Assembly (NCBI GenBank): GCA_035547835.1
Contig: DASZTW010000001.1
Location: 62,001 to 126,000, forward strand
DNA: 64,000 nt
Direction: 5' to 3'
DNA from: Acidimicrobiales bacterium
GTDB taxonomy: Bacteria; Actinomycetota; Acidimicrobiia; Acidimicrobiales; Iamiaceae
The notes beneath the pieces were generated by a model. That model saw only the letters and a list, made by a program, of their open reading frames with translations. It ran no database searches and was not told where the DNA came from. Position numbers and translations under genes: made by a program. The first letter of the stretch is position 1; every line of letters starts with the position of its first letter. Positions 25,152 to 33,758 of the stretch are shown piece after piece.

Positions 25152-25928
25152 TCAGACCTCGGCAGGAAGCGACCGCGCCGTCTCCGACCGGGGCACCTCG
25201 CCCGGCACCGGCATCGTGCCGAACGCTTGGTCGGCGAGGTGGGTGGTGACGCCGAACCAGTACTTCTCGTTGCGGTAGTGGTGCAGCCGGTGGGTGCGGA
25301 AACGGCTGCGGAACCAACCGGTTTTCGGCCGGTAGCCGGTGTGCATCAAGTAGTGCGACCACTCGTACGCGGCCAACAACGCTCCGCCGGTCACTGCAGC
25401 GGTCGAGGTCAGGCGGCGGTCGGCCCCGGGGATGCACGCCCCGGCGGCCGCAGCACCGAAACCGATGAGCAAGGTTGGGAGCGGCACGAACACCCAGCTC
25501 AGGTCCTTCGGGTCCGCGTGGTGGATGCGGTGGTCGTGCGCCGCCACCGGGTCGATGGTGCGACCCCGCCACCGGGTGGGCCGACGGTGCAACAGCCGCG
25601 TGTGGATCACGAACTCAGTGAGAGGCTGGGCGGCGACCATCGCCGCCGCGACCGCGGCATCGCTGCGGCGCGGCTTGCCTTCCGTCGCCCGGCCGACCAC
25701 GGCTGCGGCGAGAAAGCCGGCCATGAGGCGGGGCGTCGGCCGGCGGATGAACCACCGGGCGAGATCAGCAAGGTCGTTCGACGCCGGGCCACCGGGGCCG
25801 CCGACCACCAGCCGCGGCCGTCCCGATGAGGGCGGCTCGGTGAGCAGCGGGGCCCGCTGGACCCGAGGCGTCGTACCGGATGCGGGGTCCGGAGCCGGGC
25901 GGGGCGGCGGCGCGTCGGTGGTGGTCAC
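25152..25928 (-). CDS. Fatty acid hydroxylase / sterol desaturase family protein
   Basis: 258 residues, integral membrane di-iron enzyme. Histidine clusters HTRLLHRRP, HDHRIHH, EWSHYLMHTGY and HRLHHYRNEKYWFGV give the eight-His pattern of the family, which includes carotenoid hydroxylases and sterol desaturases. The first 50 residues are a Pro/Ser-rich, probably disordered extension. GTG start overlaps the gntR stop (GTGA), so it is coupled to that regulator. Confidence 0.85.
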   Translation of the reverse strand: MTTTDAPPPRPAPDPASGTTPRVQRAPLLTEPPSSGRPRLVVGGPGGPASNDLADLARWFIRRPTPRLMAGFLAAAVVGRATEGKPRRSDAAVAAAMVAAQPLTEFVIHTRLLHRRPTRWRGRTIDPVAAHDHRIHHADPKDLSWVFVPLPTLLIGFGAAAAGACIPGADRRLTSTAAVTGGALLAAYEWSHYLMHTGYRPKTGWFRSRFRTHRLHHYRNEKYWFGVTTHLADQAFGTMPVPGEVPRSETARSLPAEV

Positions 25929-26674
25929 GACGCAGCCCCTTCGGTCGCCGACAGCGACTCGAGCACAGACTCCATCGCCGCAGTCCCGCGGGCCAGCAAC
26001 GCCCAGGCAGCGTCCTGCGCCGTAGCCGGATCACGATCGGCCACGGCCGCGACGATGGCACGGTGGTCGTCGAGGTCGCCGAACTCGTCGGCGAGGATGC
26101 CCGCCAACACCGGGAGGACAGGCTCGTAAACCTGGCGGAGGCTGTTGAACGCCAGGCGGTAGGCCACGTTGTCGGCGCCCTCCACCAGGCACTCCCAGAA
26201 ACGAAGATCGCGCTCGGCGCGTTCCACCGTGTCGACCCGCGGGGTGGCGACGAGCTCGGCCAGCGCCTCGCGCAGCTCGGCGGCCACGGCGACCGAGGCC
26301 CGCTCGGCGCACCGTGCGGCGATGTCTGGCCCGAGCGTGGCTCGTAGCTCCATCACCGATCGGATCACCGAAGGGTCGGGAACGCCGTCCCGGCCGAGGA
26401 GGAGACGAGGCAGTAGGTCGAGGCCAGCGGCGTGGCGGAAGTCGCGCACGCGGGTGAGCCCGCCTTGGCGGATGTCGACGAGGCCGGCCTGGGCGAGGCG
26501 TTGCAGCGCCTCGCGCACGGCTTGGCGATTGACACCGAGCTGCTCACTCAGCGCCCGCTCGGCGGGGAGCGGATCGCCGGCGCTGACCTGACCTGCGCGG
26601 ATCTCCTCGAGCAGCCGCTCGAAGACTTCGTCTGCCACCGTTCGGCGTTCGAGCGGTTCGAGTTGCAAGGCCAT
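25925..26674 (-). CDS. GntR family regulator, FadR subfamily
   Basis: 249 residues. Winged helix at the N-terminus (about 10-75; LPAERALSEQLGVNRQAVREAL) and an all-helical FCD ligand domain (about 90-235) with the metal-type residues Asp and His. ATG 26674 with GAGAGGA 8 nt upstream. Two perfect TGGTCTGACCA boxes upstream match the known FadR-subfamily operator style, so self-control is likely. Co-transcribed with a membrane hydroxylase, pointing to lipid-related control. Confidence 0.88.
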   Translation of the reverse strand: MALQLEPLERRTVADEVFERLLEEIRAGQVSAGDPLPAERALSEQLGVNRQAVREALQRLAQAGLVDIRQGGLTRVRDFRHAAGLDLLPRLLLGRDGVPDPSVIRSVMELRATLGPDIAARCAERASVAVAAELREALAELVATPRVDTVERAERDLRFWECLVEGADNVAYRLAFNSLRQVYEPVLPVLAGILADEFGDLDDHRAIVAAVADRDPATAQDAAWALLARGTAAMESVLESLSATEGAAS

Positions 26675-26694
26675 CAGCTGTCCTCTCGCTTCCG

Positions 26695-26706
26695 TTCCGC
26701 GCGGAA
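26695..26706. promoter_or_regulatory. Perfect palindrome upstream of gntR (a)
   Basis: TTCCGCGCGGAA, 12 bp, 20 bp before the gntR start. Similar to the next palindrome. Confidence 0.4.
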
Positions 26707-26725
26707 GATCCCACCGTCGCGGTCA

Positions 26726-26743
26726 CCTTCTGCGCGCAGAAGG
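26726..26743. promoter_or_regulatory. Perfect palindrome upstream of gntR (b)
   Basis: CCTTCTGCGCGCAGAAGG, an 18-bp perfect palindrome sharing the TTCnGCGC...GAA pattern with the site at 26695. Confidence 0.45.
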
Positions 26744-26763
26744 ACTTGTGGCGGATCATCAGG

Positions 26764-26774
26764 TGGTCTGACCA
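26764..26774. promoter_or_regulatory. FadR/GntR-type operator, copy 1
   Basis: TGGTCTGACCA, a perfect palindrome around a central T, extended by G and C to 13 bp. Same box recurs 92 bp away. Confidence 0.6.
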
Positions 26775-26855
26775 CTATGCCACTGGAGACCGACGAGGCG
26801 CAAGAACCACGACCAGCGCCGAGGCAAACAGACCGGCTGGCGGTCGCTGCTCCAC

Positions 26856-26866
26856 TGGTCTGACCA
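26856..26866. promoter_or_regulatory. FadR/GntR-type operator, copy 2
   Basis: TGGTCTGACCA again, 18 bp past the uppP stop. The pair could support looping by the GntR dimer. Confidence 0.6.
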
Positions 26867-26883
26867 CTGAGTCCGCGTGAGGA

Positions 26884-27714
26884 TCAGATCGAGGTGATCG
26901 TGTGCGACAGCAGCAGGCCGATCACGACGAGCGCGGCGATGACCCGGTACGGCACGAACGTGTCGATCCGATGGTGGCCCACGAACCGGAGGAACCAGGC
27001 AATGGCTGCGTAGGCCACCGCGAAGCTCACGACGATCCCGACCACCGTCGGGGCCGCGCCAACACCCCCGTGCTTGAAGGCCTTGGGCGCTTCGAGCCCG
27101 GCAGCGGCCACCAAGGCCGGGATCGCGAGGAAGAACGACAGGCGGGTGGCCGTCACCCGGTCGATGCCGCGGAAGAGCCCCGCCGCGATGGTGGCGCCCG
27201 ACCGGGACACGCCCGGAATGAGCGCCAAACATTGCGCCACGCCGATGACCAGCCCGTCGATCACGGTGAGCGACGGTTCGCCGCGCGTCTGGCGAGCCGA
27301 CGACTCTGACCACACCATCGCTGCGCCCCAGGCGATCAGCGCGGCGACCACCCACCACAAGTTGCGCAACGGCCCTTCGATCACGCCTTTGGCGGCCAAG
27401 CCCACGATGGCGATCGGGATCGTGCCGACGATGATCAGCCACCCCATGCGGTAGTGCAGCTCACCGCGGCGCTCCCGCTGGCGCAGCCCCCCGAACCACC
27501 CCTCGACGATGGCGACGATGTCGCGCCGGAAGTACCAGAGGGCGGCGATGATCGCGCCCACTTGGATCACCGCGGTGTAGGCGGTGACCGAGTCGTTGTT
27601 GACCTTCATCCCCATCAACTTCTCGACCACGGTCAGGTGGCCGGTGCTCGAGACGGGCAGGAACTCGGTCACGCCCTCGACGACGCCGAGAATGATCGAC
27701 TGCCAGATGTGCAC
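26884..27714 (-). CDS. uppP: Undecaprenyl-diphosphatase (UppP/BacA)
   Basis: 276 residues, polytopic membrane enzyme recycling undecaprenyl diphosphate for peptidoglycan and other glycans; gives bacitracin resistance when abundant. N-terminal GVVEGVTEFLPVSSTGHL (Glu-rich motif with catalytic Glu and His) and the second repeat motif PGVSRSGATI are diagnostic. GTG start. A TAGAGT hexamer at 27775-27780 (minus strand) would give a leader of about 55 nt. Confidence 0.95.
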   Translation of the reverse strand: MHIWQSIILGVVEGVTEFLPVSSTGHLTVVEKLMGMKVNNDSVTAYTAVIQVGAIIAALWYFRRDIVAIVEGWFGGLRQRERRGELHYRMGWLIIVGTIPIAIVGLAAKGVIEGPLRNLWWVVAALIAWGAAMVWSESSARQTRGEPSLTVIDGLVIGVAQCLALIPGVSRSGATIAAGLFRGIDRVTATRLSFFLAIPALVAAAGLEAPKAFKHGGVGAAPTVVGIVVSFAVAYAAIAWFLRFVGHHRIDTFVPYRVIAALVVIGLLLSHTITSI

Positions 27715-27861
27715 GAAGCGACTCCAACGGACCAGGCGGGAGCACGCTGGAGGTGCTCGGGGGCGACGGATGTGACTCTATTGGGCGGTGACGTCGCGGC
27801 CGCGCGCGGTGGCGTGGAGGCCAGGCGTGCTCTGATCCCCCGCAGCGGACCGGTTGACGGG

Positions 27862-27867
27862 TACGTT
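27862..27867 (+). promoter_or_regulatory. Possible -10 hexamer, DUF3097 gene
   Basis: TACGTT nine bases before the GTG at 27877. Confidence 0.35.
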
Positions 27868-27876
27868 CACGGGACC

Positions 27877-28725
27877 GTGTCCCGCCCGCATCGCTACGCA
27901 CCGCCTCCGGGGGCCGAACCGCTCGACCTCGACGGACCCCGACGCCGCCGCACGACGTACCCCGAAGTGGAGGCCCGACCAGGGCTGGTCGCCCAGCAGC
28001 GCGGCACACCGTTCGCCGGGGCCATCATCGAGGCCAACACCGAAGCGGTGCTGCTGCGCGACCGTCGGGGCGACGATCATTGGGTGCGCTACACGCCTGG
28101 CGGGTTCGAGGTCGACGGCGCGTACGTCACGCTTGTTCCGCCACGCGTCCGGCCGGGCGACGCGAGGCGCGCGCCGACGCGCACGACGTCGGGGTCGATC
28201 GCGGTCGAGGGCGGCGCGGCAAAGGTCGCCCGAGCCAGCCGCATCCTCGTGGAAGGCCAACACGACGCCGAGTTGGTCGAGAAAGTGTGGGGTGACGATC
28301 TCCGCGTCGAGGGGGTGGTGGTCGAGGAGCTCGGCGGCGCCGACCACCTGGCCGAAGTGGTGCGAACGTTCGGGCCGCGCCCCGGCCGACGCCTCGGGAT
28401 CCTGCTCGACCACCTCGTCGACGGGTCGAAGGAGACGCGGCTGGCGGCCGCCGTCGACCACCCCGACGTGCTGGTGGTCGGGCACCCGTTCGTCGACATC
28501 TGGCAGGCCGTGAAGCCAGGCGCGATCGGCGCGGACACCTGGCCCGCGGTGCCGATCGGTGAGCCGTGGAAGGAAGGCGTGCTGGCGCGCCTGGGCGTGC
28601 AGGAGGAGCCGGGACGCTTCTGGAAGCGCCTGTTGGGGTCGGTGTCGTCGTGGACCGACCTCGAGCCTGCACTGATCGGCGCCGTCGAGCAGCTGATCGA
28701 CTTCGTGACGGTTCCGGCGTCGTAG
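27877..28725 (+). CDS. DUF3097 family protein
   Basis: 282 residues. Matches the actinobacterial DUF3097 family as I know it: an N-terminal region with a small beta domain (GAIIEANTEAVLLRDRRG), then VEGQHDAELVEKVWGDDLR, LGILLDHLVDGSKE, VVGHPFVDIWQAVKPG and a C-terminal LEPALIGAVEQLIDFVT. The VEGxxDxELVEKVWG and LxDHL motifs resemble an acidic TOPRIM-like metal site, which would suggest nucleic-acid chemistry; this is inference. GTG start. Ends 15 bp before a family 1 palindrome shared with convergent nurA. Confidence 0.8.
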   Translation: MSRPHRYAPPPGAEPLDLDGPRRRRTTYPEVEARPGLVAQQRGTPFAGAIIEANTEAVLLRDRRGDDHWVRYTPGGFEVDGAYVTLVPPRVRPGDARRAPTRTTSGSIAVEGGAAKVARASRILVEGQHDAELVEKVWGDDLRVEGVVVEELGGADHLAEVVRTFGPRPGRRLGILLDHLVDGSKETRLAAAVDHPDVLVVGHPFVDIWQAVKPGAIGADTWPAVPIGEPWKEGVLARLGVQEEPGRFWKRLLGSVSSWTDLEPALIGAVEQLIDFVTVPAS

Positions 28726-28740
28726 CCGGACCAGGCCCTG

Positions 28741-28783
28741 CTGTGAGCACTTGACCACCGTGGAGGTGGCTACGTGCTCACAG
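28741..28783. repeat. 43-bp palindromic element, family 1
   Basis: CTGTGAGCACTTGACCACC, spacer GTGGA, GGTGGCTACGTGCTCACAG. It fills the gap between convergent DUF3097 and nurA and carries the nurA stop codon in its right arm. Confidence 0.9.
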
Positions 28784-29707
28784 CAGCGTGGTGGTGGCCG
28801 CGGCGACGCGCAGGGCGCGTTGCAACACGTTGGTGTCGCCGAGCCGCCGACGGAGCTCGCGCTCGAGGCCGGCGATCGGGTACAGGTTCTGCGGTGCGCG
28901 GGCGTCCTTGTGCGGGCGCGAAGCGAAGCGGGGCAACGCCACGCCCAACTGGTCGGCCAGCCGGATGACCTGATCGAGCGGGCGATCGGCCGGCACCTCG
29001 GCACGCACCACCGCCGCCCAGACGTGGGTCCGCTCACCGGGGAGGCACACGTACCACGACCAGCGCCGCGACTGCCCGTCGATCAAGAAGACGGGGGTGC
29101 GCTCCCCTGCGGCAAGCCGGCCGACCACCGGCTGGAGCGGCTCGGGCAAGTACGAGCGATGATGCGTCTTGACGTAGCCGACCGCTCCCGGCATCCGGTG
29201 GCGAGAACGCAACGGGCCGTCGACCACCAGCAGCTCACCCGGCGGCGCGCCGACGCTCACCTCGTGCTCGAGCTCGGCCATGGCTCCTTGCAGCGCCACG
29301 CTGAGGTGATCGGGCCCATCGGCCGCAACGGGTTGGTGCACGAACGTGCCGTGCGACGTGACCACCGGGCCGGCACCCTCCACCGGCGCGAACAGCGCCC
29401 GACGGACCATGGCCGACTCGATGGCGGCCCGCCCGTCGCACACGACCACCCCGGCCGCGTAGCTGGCGCAGATCCCTTGGCGGACGAGACCGTCCGCGCC
29501 CGTGATCCAGACCCGCGCCTCGATCCGGCGGACCCCGTCGACGAAGCGAACCGGGCCTTCGGGCGGACCGCCCGCGGCTGCGATGGGCGCCCAGCCCGCC
29601 GGGGCGACCTCGACGGCGAGGTCGACCGGCTCGCTCGCCGCCTCCGGCCCCGCCTCATCGACCGACGCGCCGTACTCCGGCGCCCACGTCTCGACCGCGA
29701 ACTTCAC
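28778..29707 (-). CDS. nurA: NurA domain nuclease
   Basis: 309 residues. Resembles NurA, the 5'-3' nuclease that works with HerA and Mre11-Rad50 in DNA end resection. Seen: VRFVDGVRRIEARV with Asp57 (the first metal Asp motif), LLVVDGPLRSRH with Asp163, then GAVGYVKTHHRSYLP (His/Lys) and a C-terminal helical part. GTG start at 29707 has GGAGGTGGAGG directly upstream. Third gene in line after sbcD and sbcC, 97 bp after sbcC. The last codons CTG CTG TGA come from the family 1 palindrome, as for bioD. Confidence 0.75.
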   Translation of the reverse strand: MKFAVETWAPEYGASVDEAGPEAASEPVDLAVEVAPAGWAPIAAAGGPPEGPVRFVDGVRRIEARVWITGADGLVRQGICASYAAGVVVCDGRAAIESAMVRRALFAPVEGAGPVVTSHGTFVHQPVAADGPDHLSVALQGAMAELEHEVSVGAPPGELLVVDGPLRSRHRMPGAVGYVKTHHRSYLPEPLQPVVGRLAAGERTPVFLIDGQSRRWSWYVCLPGERTHVWAAVVRAEVPADRPLDQVIRLADQLGVALPRFASRPHKDARAPQNLYPIAGLERELRRRLGDTNVLQRALRVAAATTTLL

Positions 29708-29804
29708 GCCTCCACCTCCGCCGTCGGTGCCACCGACCGGCGCGCCACACGACGTGCCCGCCGGCCCGTCCGCTGGCCCAGCCGACGGCTGACGCCAGGA
29801 CCGG

Positions 29805-32198
29805 TCAAACCACGACCTTCTCGACATGCGATCCCGCCGGGTCACGACGCACCTCGAATCGGACGGGCACCCGCTCGGCCAGTTCCGGTACGTGGCTGAC
29901 GAGGCCCACCATGCGGCCGCGCGAGCCAAGCTCCTCGATGGCGGCAGCCACCACATCGAGCGTGTCGGCGTCGAGCGTGCCGAAGCCCTCGTCGAGGAAG
30001 ATCGACTCGATCCGGGCGGCACCGTCGCTGGCCAGCGACCCCACCTGATCGGCCAGGGCGAGCGCCAGCGCCAGCGACGCCAGGAAGGTCTCACCGCCCG
30101 ACAACGTGCGGGCGGACCGATTTTCGTCGGCATTGCGATGGTCGACCACCACGAAGTTGGACTTGTCGTCGAGGGTGAGCGAGTACGCCCCGCCGGAAAG
30201 GGTGCGCAGCGTCTCCGTTGCACCGACCGTGAGCTCCGCCAGCGCCTCGTCGAGCACCCATTTCTCGAAGCCGCGGGCAGACAAGTGCTGACCGAGGGCC
30301 CGCGCGAGGTCGGCCGAACGCTCCGCCTCGTGGCACTGGGTCCGGAGATCCGCTGCCCGTCCGGCATCGCGCTGGAGCCGTTCGAGCCCGGCACGGCTGC
30401 GCTCGGTGCCGGCCGCCGCAACCCGCGCCGGATCCTCGCCGGTCGCGAGTTGCAGGCCGTGCTCAGCGAGTGCCGCGGCCGCCTCCGAGCGGATCGCCTG
30501 CGCCTGCCCTCGCGCGGCTTCCACGCGCGCGCTCGCTGCGTCGGCCGCGTCGCGGGCAACGGGGAGCCGCTCAGCCACCCACGCCTTCAGCGCCGACCAC
30601 GCGGCCGCCAAGTCGGCGCGATCGGCCGCCGGTGGACCCAAGGAAGCGACGGTGTCGCGGACGCGGTCGAAGGCGGCGAGGTCATCGCGCTGGGCGCCCT
30701 CCAGCTCCCGCACCCGTGCTTGCGCTTCGCTCTCCGCCCGGCGAGCGCGGCGCGCGTGCGCTTGCGTCGCCGCGACCGCCTCGTCGGCGGCGACGACCTC
30801 GTCGATCGCGGTGCGCAGCGCGGCGAGGTCGGGCCACGCCGCCACCAGTGGTTCGAGCCCGGCGACCCGGCTCAGCGCCTGCGTCAACTCGGTGTCGGCG
30901 CGCACGTGGTCGCGCTCGGCCTTGGAGTGGCGACGCCGAGCCTGGTCGCGTGCGGACGTCGCTTGCTCGGCCGCCTCGCGGGCCGCCGCGACGGGATCAC
31001 TCCCCGACGGCCCTGCGGACGGCAGGGCGGCCACTTCCTGCTCGCACACCGGGCAGGCCTCGCCCACCACCAAGTGGGCGGCGAGGTCGCGGGCACGATG
31101 GCGCCACTGCGCTGCCTCGAGCGCCGCGGCTGCGTCGACCATCGCGGCCTCGGCCTCCGCCAGCTCGCGGTCGGCGTTCGCGACGGCTGCTTCAGCGGAG
31201 GCCACGGCGGCCTCGGCAGTGTCGCGAGCTTCGCCCACCGCCGCCAGCTGCTCGTGGGCCTGGGCTGCCCGCTCGAGCTCGCTGCGGTCAGCCAGTACCG
31301 CGCGGGCCGCGGCTGCGGCATCGCTCGCCGCCACCGCGGCTTCATGTTCGGCACCGGCTTCGTCCAGCGCGGCGCGCGCCGCAAGCAAGTCGGCGGACCG
31401 CTCGGCTACCCCGGCCGGGACCTGCACCGACGCCAGCAGGTCGACGTGGTCGTTGGCGGCGCCAGCAGCCGCGACGGCGGTCTGGTGGTCGCTCGCCAGC
31501 TCGGTCAGCTGGGCCGCCCAGCCGTCGGCCTTGGCCGCCAGCGCCTCGCGCGCGGCGAGCTCGGCTTCGGCTGCGGCCACGGCTGCTGGGGTCGCGTCGG
31601 CCAGCGCCTCGAGCTGGCCCGACAGCTGGTCGAACGACCGGCGCGCCTCGGCTTCTCGTTGTCGGGCGACCGAGGCCATGCGCTCGTAGAGGCCGAGATC
31701 GAGGAGCTTGATCAGCAGGCCTTGGCGGTCGGCACCACTGTCGTGCAGGAACGAAGCGAACGCGCCTTGCGGGAGTACCACGCACTTGACGAAGTGCTCG
31801 TAGCCCAGCCCCAGCAGGTCGGTCACCGAGGCGGTGAGCTCATCGGCGGTGCCGGCGAGCACCTCGCCATCACTCGCCCGCACCAAGCGGGCCTCCTTGG
31901 TGGTTGCGCCGGCCCTCGTGCGCCGCACGACCCGCACGGCGGTGAACGACTCGGCGCCGACGGCGAAGTCGAGCCGCACCTTCGCCTCGCTGGCGCCGAG
32001 GGCGATGATCGGCGCGACGGCACGCCGATCGAGCCGCGGGATCGAGCCGTACAGCGCGAAGACCATGGCGTCGATGAGGCTCGACTTGCCGGAGCCGGTG
32101 GGTCCCACCAGCGCGAACAGCTCGACCCCGTCGAGGTCGACCACCGTGGGTCGCCGGAACACGGTGAAGCCCTCGACTTCGAGGCGGCTGGGGCGCAT
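29805..32198 (-). CDS. sbcC: Exonuclease SbcC / Rad50-like ATPase
   Basis: 797 residues, somewhat short for SbcC. N-terminal ABC half with Walker A GPTGSGKSS (32-40) and Q-loop VVLPQGAFASFL, then a long Ala/Glu-rich coiled coil broken at its apex by the zinc hook CPVC (C382, C385), a second coil, and the C-terminal half with signature TLSGGETFLASLALALALADQ (split) and Walker B ESIFLDEGFGTLD. Tethers and opens DNA ends with SbcD. ATG overlaps the sbcD stop by one base (TGATG). Confidence 0.95.
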   Translation of the reverse strand: MRPSRLEVEGFTVFRRPTVVDLDGVELFALVGPTGSGKSSLIDAMVFALYGSIPRLDRRAVAPIIALGASEAKVRLDFAVGAESFTAVRVVRRTRAGATTKEARLVRASDGEVLAGTADELTASVTDLLGLGYEHFVKCVVLPQGAFASFLHDSGADRQGLLIKLLDLGLYERMASVARQREAEARRSFDQLSGQLEALADATPAAVAAAEAELAAREALAAKADGWAAQLTELASDHQTAVAAAGAANDHVDLLASVQVPAGVAERSADLLAARAALDEAGAEHEAAVAASDAAAAARAVLADRSELERAAQAHEQLAAVGEARDTAEAAVASAEAAVANADRELAEAEAAMVDAAAALEAAQWRHRARDLAAHLVVGEACPVCEQEVAALPSAGPSGSDPVAAAREAAEQATSARDQARRRHSKAERDHVRADTELTQALSRVAGLEPLVAAWPDLAALRTAIDEVVAADEAVAATQAHARRARRAESEAQARVRELEGAQRDDLAAFDRVRDTVASLGPPAADRADLAAAWSALKAWVAERLPVARDAADAASARVEAARGQAQAIRSEAAAALAEHGLQLATGEDPARVAAAGTERSRAGLERLQRDAGRAADLRTQCHEAERSADLARALGQHLSARGFEKWVLDEALAELTVGATETLRTLSGGAYSLTLDDKSNFVVVDHRNADENRSARTLSGGETFLASLALALALADQVGSLASDGAARIESIFLDEGFGTLDADTLDVVAAAIEELGSRGRMVGLVSHVPELAERVPVRFEVRRDPAGSHVEKVVV

Positions 32199-33349
32199 CA
32201 GCCGGCGACTTCCTCGTGGACCTCGCGGAACAGCGCTTCGAGCGCGGGATCGACGACGTCGCGGCTCGCCAGGTAGTCGGTGAACAGCTCGCTGGGCGAC
32301 CGGCCCCGGCGTGACGGCGTGGGCGGCGCGGACCCCCGCTCGACTCCGGGCGGTTCGACGAGCACGTCGACGGCATGCGGAAACAGGTCGCGCACCTCAT
32401 CGGCGAGGCCTACCCGCGCCGCCGACCGCACGACGACCTTCAGGTAGTCGTCACCCGTGGTGCCGGCGAGCGCCTCCAACTCGGCGACGGTCCCGGCGAT
32501 GGTGCGAAGCCGGCGGCCGGTCTCGAGCTCCACCGCGCGGACCTTCACGGGCACGCCCGCCATCGCGTCGATCACGAGCACGCCCTTGCGGTCGTCGACC
32601 TCACCGAAATCGAGCTGGAGCGGCGACCCGCAGTAGCGGATCGGACACGGCCCCGGCACGACCTGGGAGCGGTGCAGGTGGCCGAGCGCGACGTACTGCG
32701 CGGTGGCGGGGAAGCCCAAGGCGCCGACTTCGTACTCGAACACGGTGTGGGCGGCCCGCTCCCCGCCTCCGAGCAGGCCGCCCTTCACCGTGAGGTGGGC
32801 GGCGACGAGGTTCACCGTGGTGGGCTCGAACGACTCGCACAACTTGCCGAGGATCGAGCGGACCCGGCTGTCGTAGCTGTGCTGGTGCTGATCGTGGTCG
32901 TTCTGCATCAACGCGTCGGCCGTGACGACGTGGCGCTGGGACAGGAACGGCAACACCGCGACCTTCGCCTGCTGCACGCCGTCGCGGGTGGTGATCTCGA
33001 TGACGCCTCCCTCATCGGCCGGAAGGAAGAACGGTCGGGTGACGACATGGCCGAGCTCGAGCAGCGGCTCGACCGCCTGCAAGCGGCGGGCGTTGTCGTG
33101 GTTGCCCGCGATGACCACCACGGTGGCGCCCGTGGCGGCGAGGGCCAAGAGCGCTCCGTACACGATGCGCTCCGACTCGGGGCTAGGCGTGGCCGTGTCG
33201 AACAAGTCGCCACACACCAACACGACATCTGCCCGCTCCGCCTCGGCGATCCCGACGATCTCGGCGAGCACCGCCCGGTGCTCGCCGGCCCGGCTCCTGC
33301 CCCGCAACAGGCGGCCGACGTGCCAGTCCGACGTGTGGATGATCTTCAC
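32198..33349 (-). CDS. sbcD: Exonuclease SbcD / Mre11-like nuclease
   Basis: 383 residues. Metallophosphoesterase motifs in order: IIHTSDWHVG, VCGDLFDT, AGNHDN, AAHLTV and GHLHRSQ, forming the two-Mn active site. The C-terminal capping region is followed by a helical SbcC-binding tail. GTG 33349 gives the canonical MKIIHTSDWH start and lies 7 nt after TACCAT, so the operon appears leaderless. The longer upstream frame has no family similarity. Confidence 0.95.
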   Translation of the reverse strand: MKIIHTSDWHVGRLLRGRSRAGEHRAVLAEIVGIAEAERADVVLVCGDLFDTATPSPESERIVYGALLALAATGATVVVIAGNHDNARRLQAVEPLLELGHVVTRPFFLPADEGGVIEITTRDGVQQAKVAVLPFLSQRHVVTADALMQNDHDQHQHSYDSRVRSILGKLCESFEPTTVNLVAAHLTVKGGLLGGGERAAHTVFEYEVGALGFPATAQYVALGHLHRSQVVPGPCPIRYCGSPLQLDFGEVDDRKGVLVIDAMAGVPVKVRAVELETGRRLRTIAGTVAELEALAGTTGDDYLKVVVRSAARVGLADEVRDLFPHAVDVLVEPPGVERGSAPPTPSRRGRSPSELFTDYLASRDVVDPALEALFREVHEEVAG

Positions 33350-33356
33350 TCCGGCG

Positions 33357-33362
33357 ATGGTA
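33357..33362 (-). promoter_or_regulatory. -10 hexamer, sbcD-sbcC-nurA operon
   Basis: TACCAT, seven bases, GTG. No SOS-box-like sequence was seen nearby. Confidence 0.45.
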
Positions 33363-33758
33363 TCGACGGGGTCCGACAACTTCGGGAATCCCTTGCACAG
33401 CAAGGCATTCCTCACCACCCCGATGGCCGTGTGGCAACGCCGTGGACGGTGGTCGGGACACGCAGGAGGCCGGTCGCCCCACCACTGGCGCGGGCGGGAG
33501 AGCGACGAACGGCCGCTGGTTGCGCGAACAACCACTTCTGGTCAGGTGTCACGTGATCTCATCCGACGCCAGAAAGCAAGTTACAGTTTCGTTGCTTTCG
33601 CATGACGCAACCGTCGCGGACCGACACACCACCCGGGCCACAGGCCCACCGGTCTGAGCGATCGCAACCGGCACAGAACTGACACGCCGGCCCGCCCGTC
33701 CCTTCTGGATCGCCCGATCCTGCGCGCGTGCCGTCGCGTCAGCGGAAGGAGCCCCCTG
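33363..33758. other. Divergent intergenic region without a gene
   Basis: About 400 bp between sbcD and the secreted lysozyme-like gene. It holds a locally AT-rich inverted repeat, GAAAGCAA (33572-33579), 12 bases, TTGCTTTC (33592-33599), and a shorter one GGTTG-N6-CAACC near 33517-33532. No riboswitch class recognised; in particular I do not see the conserved core of the c-di-AMP (ydaO) riboswitch that often precedes actinobacterial lysozyme genes. Confidence 0.4.

Noticed and set aside
33550-33758. c-di-AMP (ydaO-type) riboswitch before the lysozyme-like gene
   Set aside because: Such genes often have one in actinobacteria, but the conserved core sequences of that riboswitch were not seen here.
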